DNA from: Gordionus sp. m RMFG-2023
Taxonomy: Eukaryota > Nematomorpha > Gordioida > Chordodea > Parachordodidae
Assembly: GCF_954871325.1 (NCBI RefSeq)
Contig: NC_088776.1
Span: forward strand, 64,132,954 to 64,196,953
Length of the DNA: 64,000 bases
Direction: 5' to 3'
Position 1 is the stretch's first letter. Every line of letters starts with the position of its first letter. The translations under genes were made by a program, and so were the position numbers. Below, piece after piece: positions 1-28,789 of this stretch. Under the pieces are notes generated by a model. The model did no database searches and had not been told where the DNA came from. It saw nothing but the letters and a program-made list of their open reading frames with translations.

Positions 1-67
1 TTTTTAGAAAAAATTTAGAAACTCTTATAACAATGATGAAACTAAATGTGCCCAAATAAGTAATAGA

Positions 68-809
68 ATAGTGCGCGCAAAATGAACGCTTCAAAGCAGC
101 GTTTCAAAACGCAAATAAAAAAAACGTAAACGTTACCTATGTGAAGCGTTAACTTTTATTTTTTTTTCAATATGAAACGTCTAAATTACTAAACAAAAAA
201 AAAGGCTTGTCCTATATTTAATTAGAAAATCTTTTTGTAATATCCAATGACATATATAATACCTAGACTGACGATTAATTCATTAAAAGTGTGCATCAAT
301 GCAAATCAGCTGGAGACGCCATCTTAGTTACACTAATCATTATTAAAATTTTAAATGAGAGCCTAATTTATTCCTATATCTGATGCAAACTTTAATCGAG
401 ATAATAAGGAAGCAAGTTATCAATTTAATAATAGTTTTTAACATGAGAAACTATATCTGTTACCAAAATGGCGAGTCCAGCTGATTTTCTTTTACCAACG
501 CTTAAAAAAGCATTTTAATGATAGAATGAATCGTCAGTCTAGGTATTATATATGTCACTGTTAATATCATAATTCTAAAATCTAAAAATATTATTATATC
601 ATTTGATATAATTATTTAACTTTTTAGAGGATGTTTGTGATCCACGCTATCACTCCAAAATTTAAAAACGTTTTCAAAAAACGCAAGATATTTTGTTTTT
701 TAATAAACGATTTATAATACGAAACAGAAATAATTCCAATTTAAAACGAATGCATTATTTTGCGTTTTGAAACGCGGCGTTGAAACGTTCAATTTGTGGG
801 CATGCGCAG
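68..809. mobile_element. MITE family B, copy 1, split by a family A MITE
   Basis: Terminal inverted repeats ATAGTGCGCGCAAAATGAAC and its counterpart ending near TTTGTGGGCATGCGC, with shared subterminal CGTTTCAAAACGCAAATA. The inner part is interrupted by the family A element at 245-560. No coding capacity. Compare copies at 6875 and 7946. Confidence 0.7.
245..560. mobile_element. hAT-type MITE family A, copy 1
   Basis: Ends in CAATGACATATATAATACCT and a matching inverted end at 516-560, TIR of about 45 bp. Flanks gtaatatc (237-244) and ttaatatc (561-568) give an 8-bp target duplication with one mismatch, the hallmark of hAT insertion. Non-coding, nested in family B copy 1. Confidence 0.85.
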
Positions 810-1239
810 CGCTTTAAAGATTTATTAAATTTGAATTAATTTTATTTACTTTAAAAAAAAATTTAAATGCGTTCTCACCTCCAATTTATTAGGCGATAAA
901 AATTCGGCGTTAAACCGCCGCTCCCGATTTATAACTTGCCACCCACAGTCTAAATATAAGGGTAATTTACACGCAAAAAACACAAGAAATGCAACAACGT
1001 TAAGACTTTATATTCCATTGCATCAATATTAATAGAAACCAATCAACGTTTCGTATTGGATGAGAAAAAAAATGGTACGGTAACCAAAAAATTGGCTAAA
1101 AGCGTATGTCGTTTCTCCAAAAAAAAGAAGATGGGGTCACACAAGAATTAGTTTTAAAAATAAAAATTTGAATTTGAAGACCCAAAAAAGTTATATATCC
1201 TTTTCCCCTATATTTTCATTTTTATAGTGTTGCTAAATT
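810..1239. other. AT-rich stretch, nothing recognised
   Basis: No open frame, repeat relation or RNA gene could be supported here. Confidence 0.5.
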
Positions 1240-1440
1240 GTTGGGTCAGGTTTGAGCCGGAAAAAACGACTTTAAACCCGAGCCAGCTGATTTAGCCATA
1301 GACCAGACCCGACACAATGGTCCCCATAAGCCGACTCATCGGGGCTCGATGGATCGGCTTGCTGGGTCGACAAAGATTTAGAAAATTAAACTAGTTTGTT
1401 TTTATCTGGGTTAGATTTTTTGATATTAGAAAGAAGTTTC
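1240..1440. repeat. Repeat family H, short copy without expanded 13-mer
   Basis: GC-richer stretch with GGCTTGCTGGGTCGAC, followed by AAATTAAACTAGTTTG and TTTTGATATTAGAAAG. The same order of blocks flanks the expanded 13-bp array at 57176-57488, so the two are members of one repeat family. Confidence 0.65.
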
Positions 1441-1750
1441 AAAAATCTTTGGCTCTTAGAATAAATTGGCACTATCATTATTTTAATCCACGTGGAAAAA
1501 AAATATGAAATTTTTTAAAATTTTGTTTTAAGTCTATTTAAAAGTTTTTGATACTAGAAAGATCTTGAACCTTTTGGTCGAGTAATAAATTGGCACTACC
1601 ATTATATTTTACCCCACGAGGAAAAAAATTATGAAAAAATTTAAAGTTAAAGGTCTTTGATACCAGAAAGATATTCTAAAACCGTTGGTTTCTAGTAATA
1701 AATTGGTACTGCCATTAAATTTTACTCCACGAAGAAGAAAAATAATGGAA
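1420..1750. repeat. About 115-bp tandem repeat, three diverged units
   Basis: Three units each hold TTTTTGATA(T/C)(T/C)AGAAAGA, then AATAAATTGGCACTACCATT and CCCACGAGGAAAAAAA. They start near 1420, 1544 and 1656. The first unit is joined to family H, as at 57550. Confidence 0.7.
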
Positions 1751-2082
1751 AATAAATACTAATCATACATGAAATAATTTTTTTTACTTTATTTTCCTTA
1801 AAAAAATTATCTAGCTATAAAACATTTAAATAAAAATATTTTACAATTAAAGAAAAAATAAATTTTATAAAAGCACATATAGGTGGATGGATATGGAGTT
1901 ACATCCTTAAATTTGCGAGGGAGTGAAGAGGGAGAGAGAGTATAGGATCATTTAGCTTCCAAATATTTTGAAGGGGTTAGGAGGTAAGATAAATTTATTG
2001 GGAGAGTTATAAATTAAACAATTAGATAAAAAGCGCAAATAATATTGCTATAAATATTTATTAATTACTTTTGATTTAGACC
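1751..2082. other. AT-rich stretch, nothing recognised
   Basis: No gene or clear repeat boundary seen. Confidence 0.4.
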
Positions 2083-2606
2083 CAGCGTCTACATGAACCG
2101 AGGGGTGGGGTTGGGGGGGGGGGGGTTGTAGGATACATTTTTAGGGATCAGGGTTATCTATTAAATTTTGAGATCAAATACAAAATTTATTGCTGTAAAA
2201 AAAATTAATATTATTATTTTAGACACAAATCTATATATTGCAAACAATTGCAGACATTATTTCCCAAATAAACTTTCTTACATTCTTACAAATGTAATTT
2301 AAAAGGCTTAGACATTTTCAGCAAGCTCATAATACTATAATAATGAATTCATTGTAAATGATGGGGGTTTTAATTGAATTAATTATCTAGAAAATAACTC
2401 TTTTAATTTACAAAATGTCGATAGTTGGTAGTAGATATAAAATAATTCTTTTTAAATTTTCTGAAAGGATAATCATTATAATTAAAAAGGTGAAATTAAA
2501 AATTGGGAAACATCACCGCCCGAAGGTGGTGGTAATTTATTAGGGGGGTAGGCATAAATTTTTGAAGGGGGTTTGCATCCAGTGAAATCATGTCATGTAG
2601 ACGCTG
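2083..2606. mobile_element. Non-coding transposon family G, copy 1, with internal G-tract
   Basis: Terminal inverted repeats CAGCGTCTACATGA at 2083 and TCATGTAGACGCTG ending 2606. About 520 bp, no ORF. A run of 13 G lies at 2113-2125 next to the left end. A second copy lies in inverse orientation at 29268-29690. Confidence 0.7.
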
Positions 2607-5394
2607 TATAGACCTGTCATAATATGCATATATTGCTAAGCATAGACCAAATCTAATTATTTTTTCAAATAAAATTTTTTTTCTAGATAATATTTGCTAA
2701 TATTTTAACATCTAATTTACAAGACTGAGACATTTTATCAGAAACTCTTATTTATGCCAAACAATGCACTATGATAACGGATTCAACATTAATGAGAGTG
2801 TATATATGTATCTTTTTAGTCGTAAAAATTAATATTATTTTAATGAGTCATAGTTGTAAAAATTTATTTTATTGAGTCATGGTTGTTGTAAAAAGTAATA
2901 TTATATATTTTTTTTTGATTATTAATAAATTTATATTTTTTTATTATTAATAAATTTATTTTATTAATTTCAAAAAAATATAAAAACCCCCCAAAAAAGA
3001 GAAAAAATCAATTATAAAACATTTTTTTTTTAAATTAATATATTTTGAAATTTACTGTTAGAATATTTTTTTTTGTTGATTAGTGAAATAAAATAAATAG
3101 AATCGCGGAAAAATTCAAATAAAGAAGAAAAAAAAATTTTTGCATTCAAATAAGGAAAGTATATAAAACCCCAAATTGCTATAAGAAAATATATATATAT
3201 AAACATAAAAGATAGGAATAATTTTCTGATACTTAAAAAGAAAAATTTAAATTATCAATAGGGATTACCCTAATAATTAATAACATGTAGTTAATAAGGT
3301 AAAAATATGATAAAAAATTTTTTTTGGGGGGGGGGGGGGATATATGTTTTAAGGGGGATTATTTAGTGAATATTCATTCATGTAGACTATGGTTAGATTT
3401 TCGATTTTATATTTATAAATATCAAAAATAATTATTACTATTTATATATGTGTCAAAAGAAGAGGAAATAAATTTTATTTTACTACATAAAAAATTATCG
3501 GGAAGCAAAGTTAACATTTACTTTTTAAAAAGGTTATAATTTGAATAGTAATAAAATATTATCCTACATTTAATATTATATTATCGAAGTTAATCCAATT
3601 ACATATTATTAGAAGTTAAATTTGATAATTATATAAAAGTATATATATTCAAATGGATTACAAATAAAATTCATTATTGTTTTTAAACATAATAGATACA
3701 ATATTACTTTTTTTTTATTAATTAATCCAATACGTTAAATATTTTTTTGGATAGGGGTGGGGGGGGGGGGGGTATGTTTTCAACGAATCTACGAGATGCT
3801 AATATTAGTAATCTAAAGAAAAATATAAATGACTATTATTAAACGATTTCGTCCTTGACGCCAAAAATGATGAATTTATTTTAATAACAATATTAAGATT
3901 TAAATGCCCTGGATTAATTTCTCAGATCTTATGTTTTTGGATAACCCAACAATTTGGAAACATAAATATGCACAGTATTGCTTGGCATGAATAAAATAAG
4001 ACGGAAAATAAAATGTTAGCTTTTATTATTTTACCAAATATTTATATAAAATATCAAATTTTGGATTGGAAAGAGGTATGTTATAGTTTATAGAAAGATA
4101 ATCCTAAAAAGGAATATTAATAAGATAAAACAATATTTATAATAAATTTTATTTTACTCTCTTAAATTAATTCACAAATTTTCACAAAATCAAACCTTAC
4201 CAACGGAGATTTCAAGAAAAAAGCTGCTTCACATTCTTTCCCTATTAGAGGTACCTGATTTGTTTCCAGTGCCTACATTACAAAATATTCACTAGATTCA
4301 ACCCACCCTTCAAAACTATATCTACTCTCTTAAAAAACTCGTTTCACATTTTTAATTTTAATGTTAGTCCATTCATAAATTTTTAAAAGAATAGTAAATT
4401 ATTATCTGCTGTCAACTGTCAAAACATTGTGAATGCAAGAGTTATTTTTTAGAACATGAATTCAATTAAACTCTGGGGGGGGGTGGCAAAATATTATATA
4501 GGTAATGCATTATTGTCATTCAGTATTTTGTTGATATAATTTATAACCCTTTAAAATTTTATTTAGAGGGATATCAGAAAATTTATAGATTATAAAATAG
4601 TGTCTATGATTGTATGTATAAAAACATTTGATTGATGTTCAGCAATATCATTGTAATATAATAGGTCTAAAGTATTAATTAATACAGAGATACATTTTCC
4701 ATATTTTATCTAAAAATTTAATAAATAATTGCATTTTAAATTATTCCACCTCTAGCCTACTCACCCTTCTCACCTTAAAAAAAATAGGATACAAACTTTC
4801 CCCCACCGCTCATGTAGACTCTGTTTGCTGGGAAGAATAAATTAAGGTTTTTAGTGAAACATTATGTCTAAAATTATAGAAACGATATTTAATAAGGTAT
4901 CTCATTTTTTTTAAAAAAAATTCAGATTTATAATTTATAAATTAATTTTAGACCTTTTGTCGTACCTTATAAACTGCTTAATATTGCCATATGATCCATG
5001 GTGATAAATTTTTTTCGCAATCGCCCAATTATTATATTTAAATTTAAGTATTAATGAAAATAAACATATTATAATTTAATTATCATTTTAGATAAATCTA
5101 TTTATTCATAATATATCATGTTTTTTAAAAAATTGCTTACATATAATATAAATTTTTCATGGAGTTGACAAATTGCTCCAATACTTTGATTTCTCCTTTA
5201 CAAACTGAAACCAATAATGCTATTGTCCATAATGAATATTCTCAGCTAGAAATTACAAGTTATTATATTTTAATAAAAAAATCATATCTTTTTCTTTAAT
5301 ACAATTTTCTAAATTAGGTTCTATAATATCTAAAATGATACATTTTGTTATATATAGCACATTAAATAAATTGATAACATAATTTTTTATATAG
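2607..5394. other. AT-rich region upstream of the first C2 exon seen
   Basis: No coding exon could be supported. Runs of 14 G lie at 3326-3339 and 3759-3772, and TCATGTAGACT fragments near 3379 and 4809 suggest worn relatives of family G. The missing first exon and promoter of the HECT gene should lie here or further left, but I cannot point to them. Confidence 0.5.
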
Positions 5395-20545
<15,151 letters not shown>

Positions 20546-20693
20546 AAAAGAAAATATTTTTTTTATATTTATTATATATTTATTTCCCCCCCCCCCTCAA
20601 AATTTTACATTTTGCAACGACAAAAAATAAACGAATATTTTTAAACATAATTATATTTATTTATTTTCGTGATAGGTTGTGAAAATAATTTTC

Positions 20694-20699
20694 AATAAA
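20694..20699 (+). terminator. Candidate poly(A) signal of the HECT gene
   Basis: AATAAA about 260 bp after the stop. Earlier AATAAA copies lie in the 41-bp repeats at about 20431, 20471 and 20512 and could be used instead. Confidence 0.4.
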
Positions 20700-20916
20700 T
20701 GAAAATTTTCGGCCACCATATTAAATCGTATCCTTTATTTTATCGTGTCTGGAAAAGACAAGGTCAAAAACCCATCCCTATGTTTAGCATCCTTTCCCCC
20801 CAAAAATGGAAGATGTGATCAGCTGATGATCCGTACCATCATAAATACGCTAAGTGGATTATGGAATTTTTTTTTATCGCTCTACCGGCATTAAATTATT
20901 TGGTAATCGTTTATCT

Positions 20917-22290
20917 GAAGGAAATTTTTTTAATTGGTTGAAATATATTTAATATTAAAATGAGTAGCTGAAGTATTATCAATGTTTAGAGAGATATGGG
21001 TAATATGGGCTAAGCTTAGGGTTAGCATATTTAAAAATTGTCTATGATCTGTTTGGTCTATATTTTACATTTTACCCCTCATACTCAAAATAATTATTAA
21101 TTCTGATAAAAGCCTAGAAGTTATGAATTGGAAAAAATTTGGTCTACGAGATTCTGTTTACCTCGTGTATCAATCCATTCAATGGTCCTAATTTTTGAAC
21201 TCGCACCTGCCTTATATTTTAGACAATATTCATATTTGAGAATTTCAATATGCATAGCTGTCAAATATTAGCCTAGACTGACAATTCCTTCATTAGATAA
21301 GGGCACTAGGAAGTCCAGACAGAATGCGAAATACCTTTTAATGAGCTCTACTACAGGCAATGCATCGATTCCAGTTGGCTATGTATATTCTTATTATTTA
21401 CACGAAATACTTTTTCAATGACTTCTACTATAGTCATGGCAATTGATTCCAGCTGACTTCAATGTATGTATACTTTTATTCATACGAAATATCTTTTAAT
21501 GACTTCTACTACAGTTAAGACTTTGATTCCAGCTAACTTCAATGTATGTATTTAATAAAATAATTGCCAGCCTATTATTGTCATTAATAACTTAATATAC
21601 GTGAGGTAACTTACAGATCTCCTAGGCCATTGAAGCTTCCCCCACCCTCCATGGCTAAAATATATGGAGCTGACTATGTATATTAATTAAGAATGTAGCC
21701 CCCCCCTCTCACGCCTAAAACTCGAAATGTAAAGGCAGGGTATTTTCCCTGGGAAAATTTCCAATATCTATTTTTAATATATATTAGTAATAACAATGAG
21801 TGTACTGGTAACTGTATACCGCGTGGTGTATTTTCTTAATTCATATTTATCACGTCATTTATAACTACTTTTCAAATATGGAAAAAATTCCAATATTACA
21901 AAGCTTATTATGCCTTGATTCATAATTACCATTTTGAATGGTTAATTGGATAAAAATCGTTTTATCTCAAATTCGAGCAATAACACATGTTGTCAAGGAG
22001 AAAAAAACCCAAAACGACTAATAGTTATAATAAAAGACTTATTAAATTACAAAAGGAACATAAAATAAGGGAATTGCCATCGACCAGTCGAATAGAAAGC
22101 GTGGCGATTCAGACTCTCCGTTTACCGCAAGAGATAAGATAATTTGAAAGGATTTTATATTCGCTGAAAAACGATTCGTAGATTAATCCGCAAGACTCTT
22201 AAAAAAAGAACTCAAATATGTGACTATTGACATTCTCAGAATCCCAAAATGACATTGCACGTCAAAGTGTGTGTGTATATTATAAATTAT
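20917..22290. repeat. Repeat family R, copy 1
   Basis: About 1.4 kb that matches 26141-27822 along its whole length, from CTGAAGGAAATTTTTTTAAT to GCACGTCAAAGTGTGTGT. Inside are three diverged short units with GACTTCTACTACAGT and ATTCCAGCTGACTTCAATGT, and a block CTAGACTGACAATTCCTTCA that resembles family A ends. No ORF. The class of element is unknown. Confidence 0.75.
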
Positions 22291-22949
22291 TTGGGTAATC
22301 TGAAGGTAGAAATATTATATTTTCGGGAACAAAGTTTTTTTAATACTTAATATTAGAATTAAATCATATAGAGGAATATTATTGCGAGAGGGAGCTAAGC
22401 TCCGACTTAATAAACCAAATTATAAGGCTTTAGCTTATAAAGTCACTGCTTTGGAAATTCACAAGAATCTGTTAAATTCGTTAAACCTAGCATAGTAGAT
22501 GTTTTAAAATGGTTTCCATGTAAATTTCATATATCATAATATAAACTTAGATTTTTCAGAGTTAACACTGTTAATGACAAATAACATTCAAATATATCAG
22601 TAAAAGAAAAAGATTGAAAACTATAAAATTAAAGAGTATTTTTATTTGAATAAGAACTTAGTAATATTGTCAATATATAATTTCCATGATTTATGGCGCT
22701 TATGCTCTATAGTTGAAGGTTCAACAGAGTTGCTTTAGGTATTCCTCATTTCCTTCTAGATGGGATTAAATTAAGTTATATGAAAGATTAAAAATGAGAT
22801 ATATTATATTGCATAATAAAACAGTGAAACGGTAAAACTGTCAAAATAAAATTAGTCAAAAGTTTGTTGGATTTATTGTATGAAGGGAGATTCGTTTTTG
22901 GCGGAACACCGCAATATAAAGAATTGAGATTATATATCAAATTTTTTTA
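22291..22949. other. AT-rich stretch, nothing recognised
   Basis: No gene, repeat pair or RNA supported. Confidence 0.4.
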
Positions 22950-24660
22950 CATATTATATTAATGGAAGTTAAAAAAATATTTACTAACTTATAACTTAAA
23001 TTTTATTTTCAGATTTTAATATTTAACAAATATACGTCCATAAGAGAGCGTTAAATGCTTAAATATTGAAAACATCATATTAAGAAACTAAAATGATTAT
23101 TGGTTAGAAGCTTCTTTTTTTTTATATTTAATTTATAAAATAGGTTTATAATCGTAAAATAATAGAAAATTTGTAAGGCACACATTGCTTATTAATCAAA
23201 ATCTCTTCATTTTTGTTTTATACACTTATATTTACGTGTTAAGCATTACCCTAAAGAATATATTGAAAATATTTTGATTTGACCGAATGCCGAGCTCAAA
23301 ACCGATCAGTTACTAGATAACCGATTTGAAACCGACCCAATGACTAAATACTACATAGTCGAATCCATGGAAAATTATTAATTTTTAGCCAACACGTGTA
23401 CTTTTTTGAGTGTTGAGCATTATCCTCAGCACTTAAAACAAAAATTATAATCCTACCCGACCAATCCCCTATTTTAGGTATGTTATTTAAAGTATGATTA
23501 TACGAATAAAATAAAAATACGTTCCCTCATGGAAGCTGAAATAATATAATTAATATTTTGTAAATCATAATTAGTCTCTTATTGTTGAGTATGACTTCGA
23601 TTGCGGCAAAAATACGTAAATAAATTATGGCACGTTTCTTAATCGAAAATGGCTAATGATACAGCCCGCGAGATATAGGCAATTTCCAGCACCTATCGTT
23701 TTCCTCGGTGATAATCTTAATTATATAGTTTTATTTTTAAAAAAATTATTCATCAAAATAATTTACATATACAGTCCTGCTAAATTTTCTTAAACAATTT
23801 AATATGACGTGGATTTTTTCACTTTCCACCTTGAATCAAAGTAGAATATAACCCCCATTATCTAATCAATATTCATATAAAAGACAAGCAGATGTACCAT
23901 TTGAAGTAGAGACTCCCAGCCCGAACGGGCTTCGAGCCGGGATCGGGCCTAATATTTTTAAAAATCGGACCGGGTCGAGTCGGGCCTTGGAATTTTTTTA
24001 AAGTATATTTGAATTTATCAATTTTATATTGGCTTATTTATGTAAAATAAAAATATTTGATTTTATTTTTAGAAACTAGACGCCATAAAACACATGTCTT
24101 TTATATATAAATTAATTTTTATAATTAAATAAAATCGGGCCTGGCCGGCAAAACCTTTTTAAAAAAATTTCGGCCCGGACCGGGTTTAAAAAATAGAGTC
24201 CGATGCAGATGACTAATTTGAAGGACACGTCCTAATTTTTAAAAAAATTTCGGGCCATGAACATTTTGCAATTGATATTACTAGAAAATTTGGTCAGTCG
24301 AATATTTGGTAAGTGGTCTGTTTTGAGCTCGGCATTCTGTCAAATCATATTTTCATATATTATTTTAGGATAATGCTTAACAAGTATATATACGCCTATA
24401 AATAAAAATAAAGAGATCTTGATTAATGACGGCCAGCAATATGTGTCTTACTTACGAGTTTTCTATTAACGATGCTAAACCTACTCATAAATTAAATATC
24501 AAAAAAAAATTATAACCAATAATGTTTTCATATACATTTAACCCCCTCTTATGGATATAAATTTGTTTTATTTTAAATTCAAAAAATAAAAATTTAAGTT
24601 GTAATAAGCTAATAAATATACTTTTTTTTCCATTAATATTTAGTAAAAAATAGAATTATA
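22950..24660. mobile_element. Large foldback element with arms of about 400 bp
   Basis: Left arm about 22950-23340 and right arm about 24300-24660 are inverted copies; shared blocks include GAATGCCGAGCTCAAAAC, GTTAAGCATTA(C/T)CCTAAA and ATTAATGGAA. The 1-kb centre holds a smaller GC-rich pair of inverted blocks (GGATCGGGCC, CGGGTCGAGTCGGGCC at 23940-23985 against CGGCCCGGACCGGG near 24170). No transposase frame. Superfamily unknown. Confidence 0.7.
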
Positions 24661-25267
24661 AATTTTGAAAGTCGTGTCGTAAGTAACAGGGTAGAATAAT
24701 TTAATTTAATAGACTATTAAGATATGATAATTTTATTTTAAAAAAAATTAATATATATAATCCAGATATAACAATTTCAAATAAGATATATATCCAATTA
24801 CAAAAAAGTTGTTAATATGTGAATTTTGAATAAACTTTATAATTTTTAATTTATTTAATGACCTTTTATATTTTCCTAATTTTCGTAAATCTAAATTTAA
24901 TTTAAGGACGAATTTGTTAAAATTTAACCTTTTAAAAAACTTATGTAAAAAGTGTAAGTTAAAAAATTGTATATATATACATATAAAATTGTAAAGTTTT
25001 TAGTTTTTTAAAAATAAAATAAAAAGATTTAAATTTTACTTTTTTTATTTGCCATCCGTTCTAAAAGTTTAATATAATTTAATTTTTAAAAGTACCAAAA
25101 AAATATATTTTTTTATTTTTATATAGATCTTTCATGAACTTTAAGATTATTATTTAAATTTTTCCCAATGCTATTTTTAACATCCACAATATCGTCTGAT
25201 AAAAAAAAATATAATTAATATTTTTGAAGATAAATAAAAATTTACTTAACAAAAATTACAATCGTCT
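24661..25267. other. Very AT-rich stretch, nothing recognised
   Basis: Low-complexity A/T sequence. Confidence 0.4.
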
Positions 25268-25482
25268 GTGTTGTGATGATTTAATGAAACATATTGACGA
25301 TTAAATTAAAACCCATCCATATAAAATTATAATCTTTGTAAAAATAATTAAAATATAGACAAAGCATTATTGAAATTTCTTTTATTATTCCTTTTGTTAT
25401 TTTAATTATTTTTGCAAAGATTATAATTTTATATAAATGTTTTAATTTAATCGTCAATATGTTTTATTAAATCATCACAACA
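25268..25482. mobile_element. MITE family C, copy 1
   Basis: A 215-bp near-palindrome with ends GTGTTGTGATGATTTAATGA and its complement. TIR of about 80 bp continues through CATATTGACGATTAAATTAA. A shorter relative lies at 58475-58590. Confidence 0.8.
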
Positions 25483-26140
25483 CTGTATTTTTTCTAATAA
25501 AACGATTAATCTTCCCATGCAGAAAAACAATTTGAATATAATAATTTTTTAAAAAAACAAAGTATAAATTCTTCAAACATTACAACAATTAATTATTCGA
25601 TATTTAATAAATAATTGATTTATGTATATATTTAAAAAAATGTTTCTGAAAATTATGTTTAAAAAAAAGAAGATTATAGATTATGATTAATTGGTTAATT
25701 AAGATGTTCATTTTAATATTCTTGTTTCGATTTAATATTTTGAAACTTGTTATTGCATTTTGCAAAATTATTTTTGCATCGTAAACAAGTTTAAAAAATA
25801 AAAAAAAATTTCGCAACTGATCCGAAGATAGATGGGTAGATACTGAACCACGTGACTGATTCTAAAGACCAGACAGTAGGACGAACCAAGAAAAATGACC
25901 TTCACTACTAAAGATAACATAGATTTGACCAATAGTTTTTCGATTAAAGTTACTTGAACTTCATGGCTTTTTTTTACTAATTTCTATGTTTTTTTAAAAA
26001 ATTATTGTTATTTGATTGGGATGTTATTCAGTGGTTTGGGGATACTGACTGAGATCTAGCAAATCCCTGGTTAAATTCCAGACGGATCTATATTATTTTC
26101 TGCGCTTAGACGAGGATGATAATAAACTCAAGGAATGTTA
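25483..26140. other. AT-rich stretch, nothing recognised
   Basis: The minus-strand frame at 25604-25816 is low-complexity Lys/Asn/Phe sequence and is not supported as a gene. Confidence 0.4.
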
Positions 26141-27822
26141 GCCTGAAGGAAATTTTTTTAATTGGATTAAATATATTCAAATTTAACTTAAGTAGCTGAA
26201 GTATTATTAATGTTTATAGTGATAGGTTAGGGTATTTAAGTTTTAAGAGATATGGGTTAAGCTTATGGTTATAAAATGGTTTTTTGATGAATTTGGTCCA
26301 TGCTTTACATTTTACTCCCATACCCAAAATAATGATTAATTCTAAAAGCCTAGAAAGCTGTGAATTAAAAAAAAAAATCGATCTAACAAGGTTCTGTTTG
26401 CCTCTCGTATCAATCAATTAATGTCCCTAATTTTTTCAAATATCTCATTCCTGCCCTACATTAAAATATTTCCTTAGGACAAATATTTATATTTGATTGT
26501 GTAATTACTAGCGTTGAGATTTTCCATATGCATAGCTTAAAAATATTAGCCTAGACTGACAATTCCTTTCATTAAAAAATGGCACTAGCAATGAAATCCA
26601 GACAGAATGTGGAAGATACTTAAACGAAATGCCTTTATTGATTCCAGCTGACACCAATATATGTATACCTGTATTTACACGAAATACCTTTTAATAATTT
26701 CTACTATATAGTCATGGCATTCATTCCAGCTGACATCAATGTACGATAATAACTTTTAACGACTTCTACAACAGTCAAGCATTGATTCCAGCTGATTTCA
26801 ATATATGTATTCATTTAATAGAAAAACTCGCCAGTCTATGAATGACGTTAATAACGTAATATTCGTGAGTTAATCAGATAGTGTGGAAACAGAGCCCTCT
26901 AAATTCTCTCCTAAACAACCCCCCCCCCCCCCCATGGCTAAAATATATGGATGCTGACTCTGTATGATAATTAAGAATGTAAACCTCCGCCGAAAACCCG
27001 AAACGTAAAGGCAGGGTATTTTACATGGGAAAATTTCTAATATATATTTTTTAATGTGTTATAGTAATAACAATGAGTGCTCTGACAAATTCTGTATTCC
27101 GCGTGGCGTATGCCTATTTCTTAATTAATATTTATCACGTTATTTATAACTACTTTTCAAATATGGAAAAAATTCCAAAATTTATAAGCTTATTCCTTGA
27201 TTTATAATTACCTTTACCATTTAGAATAGTTTAATTGATTAAGATTTTGTGTAGTAAATTTTAATGTTTTCTTTGTAATAGATGCCAGAAGCCCTAAAAA
27301 TGCAAAATTGCGTATCATTGAACAATATATCACATTTATTCACTTATCATATTCCCATTTTTTTCGATTCTTAGAAAATATTTTATAGTTATTACTAGGC
27401 TAATCATTATTTTAGGTGACATTCAATCTAATTAAGAGCAACAGATACACTCAATATTTAAAAATAATAAACCTTCTAAGGTTTAAAAATTTATTTGAGA
27501 TAGGTATCATTTCATCTCTCCTTTTCACTGTTCCAAATTCAGTCAATTGCGTATTTTGTCAAGGAAAAAGCGCGAAGTGACAGATATTATTACATTACAA
27601 AAGGAACAGGAAATAGGGGAATTGCCATCGATCAGTCGAATAGAAAGTGTCATATTTCAAACTCGCTCCTTTTACCACAATGCATTTTATATTTGCTGAG
27701 AAACTATCCGTAGATATAACCGTAAGGACTCATTTCTTACAGAAATCATTAAAAAATGAGATTGACATTCCCGAATGCTAAAATGACAGTGCACGTCAAA
27801 GTGTGTGTATGCGTACACATTA
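26141..27822. repeat. Repeat family R, copy 2
   Basis: Second copy of the 20917-22290 repeat in the same orientation, longer by internal insertions. It carries a run of 15 C at 26919-26933 where copy 1 has short C runs. No ORF. Confidence 0.75.
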
Positions 27823-28618
27823 TAAGGAATTATAATGATGCTTTTCTTTTTCTAATCTTTCATCCTCAGAATAAACTATACTAAATATAGTATTTCAATT
27901 AAAGCCTGTCGTATTTTGCATGATATCATTTTTCAAAAAAGGTATATCTAATAGGATCCGTATATGTTGCATAATTATTACTCAACATATGCAATTAATA
28001 AAGCTTCCATAATAATGATATCCCTTATTATTTTACCTTTATATATTTGATGAAAAATTTTTTATAGGAAATTTAAGCAGCGTTATAAATGGTAAGCTCT
28101 TTTACTGTTTAAAAATTATTATAAAAAAATGTTTCTATTTCTCTTAGATTACTTAAATTATACCCAAATTTCTATACAAGGTATATTATTATTTTCGTAA
28201 AATATCTCTCAATATTTCCTATTTTAAAATATTACTCAACATCATAATTTCACAATGAGGATAAGTAAATTTAGAAAGTTTTGTTTTTATCTTATTTATT
28301 TATGAAATAAAAAAAAAATTAATTTGTCTAATTTATATTATTTACTAAGTTTAAATATCTATTAGATTATCATGGTTAAATTAAATAAGAAATCATAAAA
28401 AATATAAATTAAAAAAGATTTTTCTCTTAGATTAATATATATGGTTTATGATTAATTTTTTTTATAAATCGAATTTATAAAAACCGGAAAAAACCGAAAA
28501 GAACCGTTATAAATTATAAACCGAAACGAACCGATATAAATTTTTTCAAAAAAACCGAAAACAAAACCTTTATAAAATTTTAAACTAAAAACCGAAACGA
28601 ACCGAACCGCTACTTAAC
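27823..28618. other. AT-rich stretch ending in ACCGAAAC-type repeats
   Basis: From about 28480 the motifs AACCGAAA, AAACCGAAACGAACCGATAT and GAACCGAACC recur, as in the ends of the hAT elements at 32424 and 49007. Probably a worn relative; its limits are not clear. Confidence 0.4.
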
Positions 28619-28769
<151 letters not shown>

Positions 28770-28789
28770 ATTATGAGGTAATGGTATCA

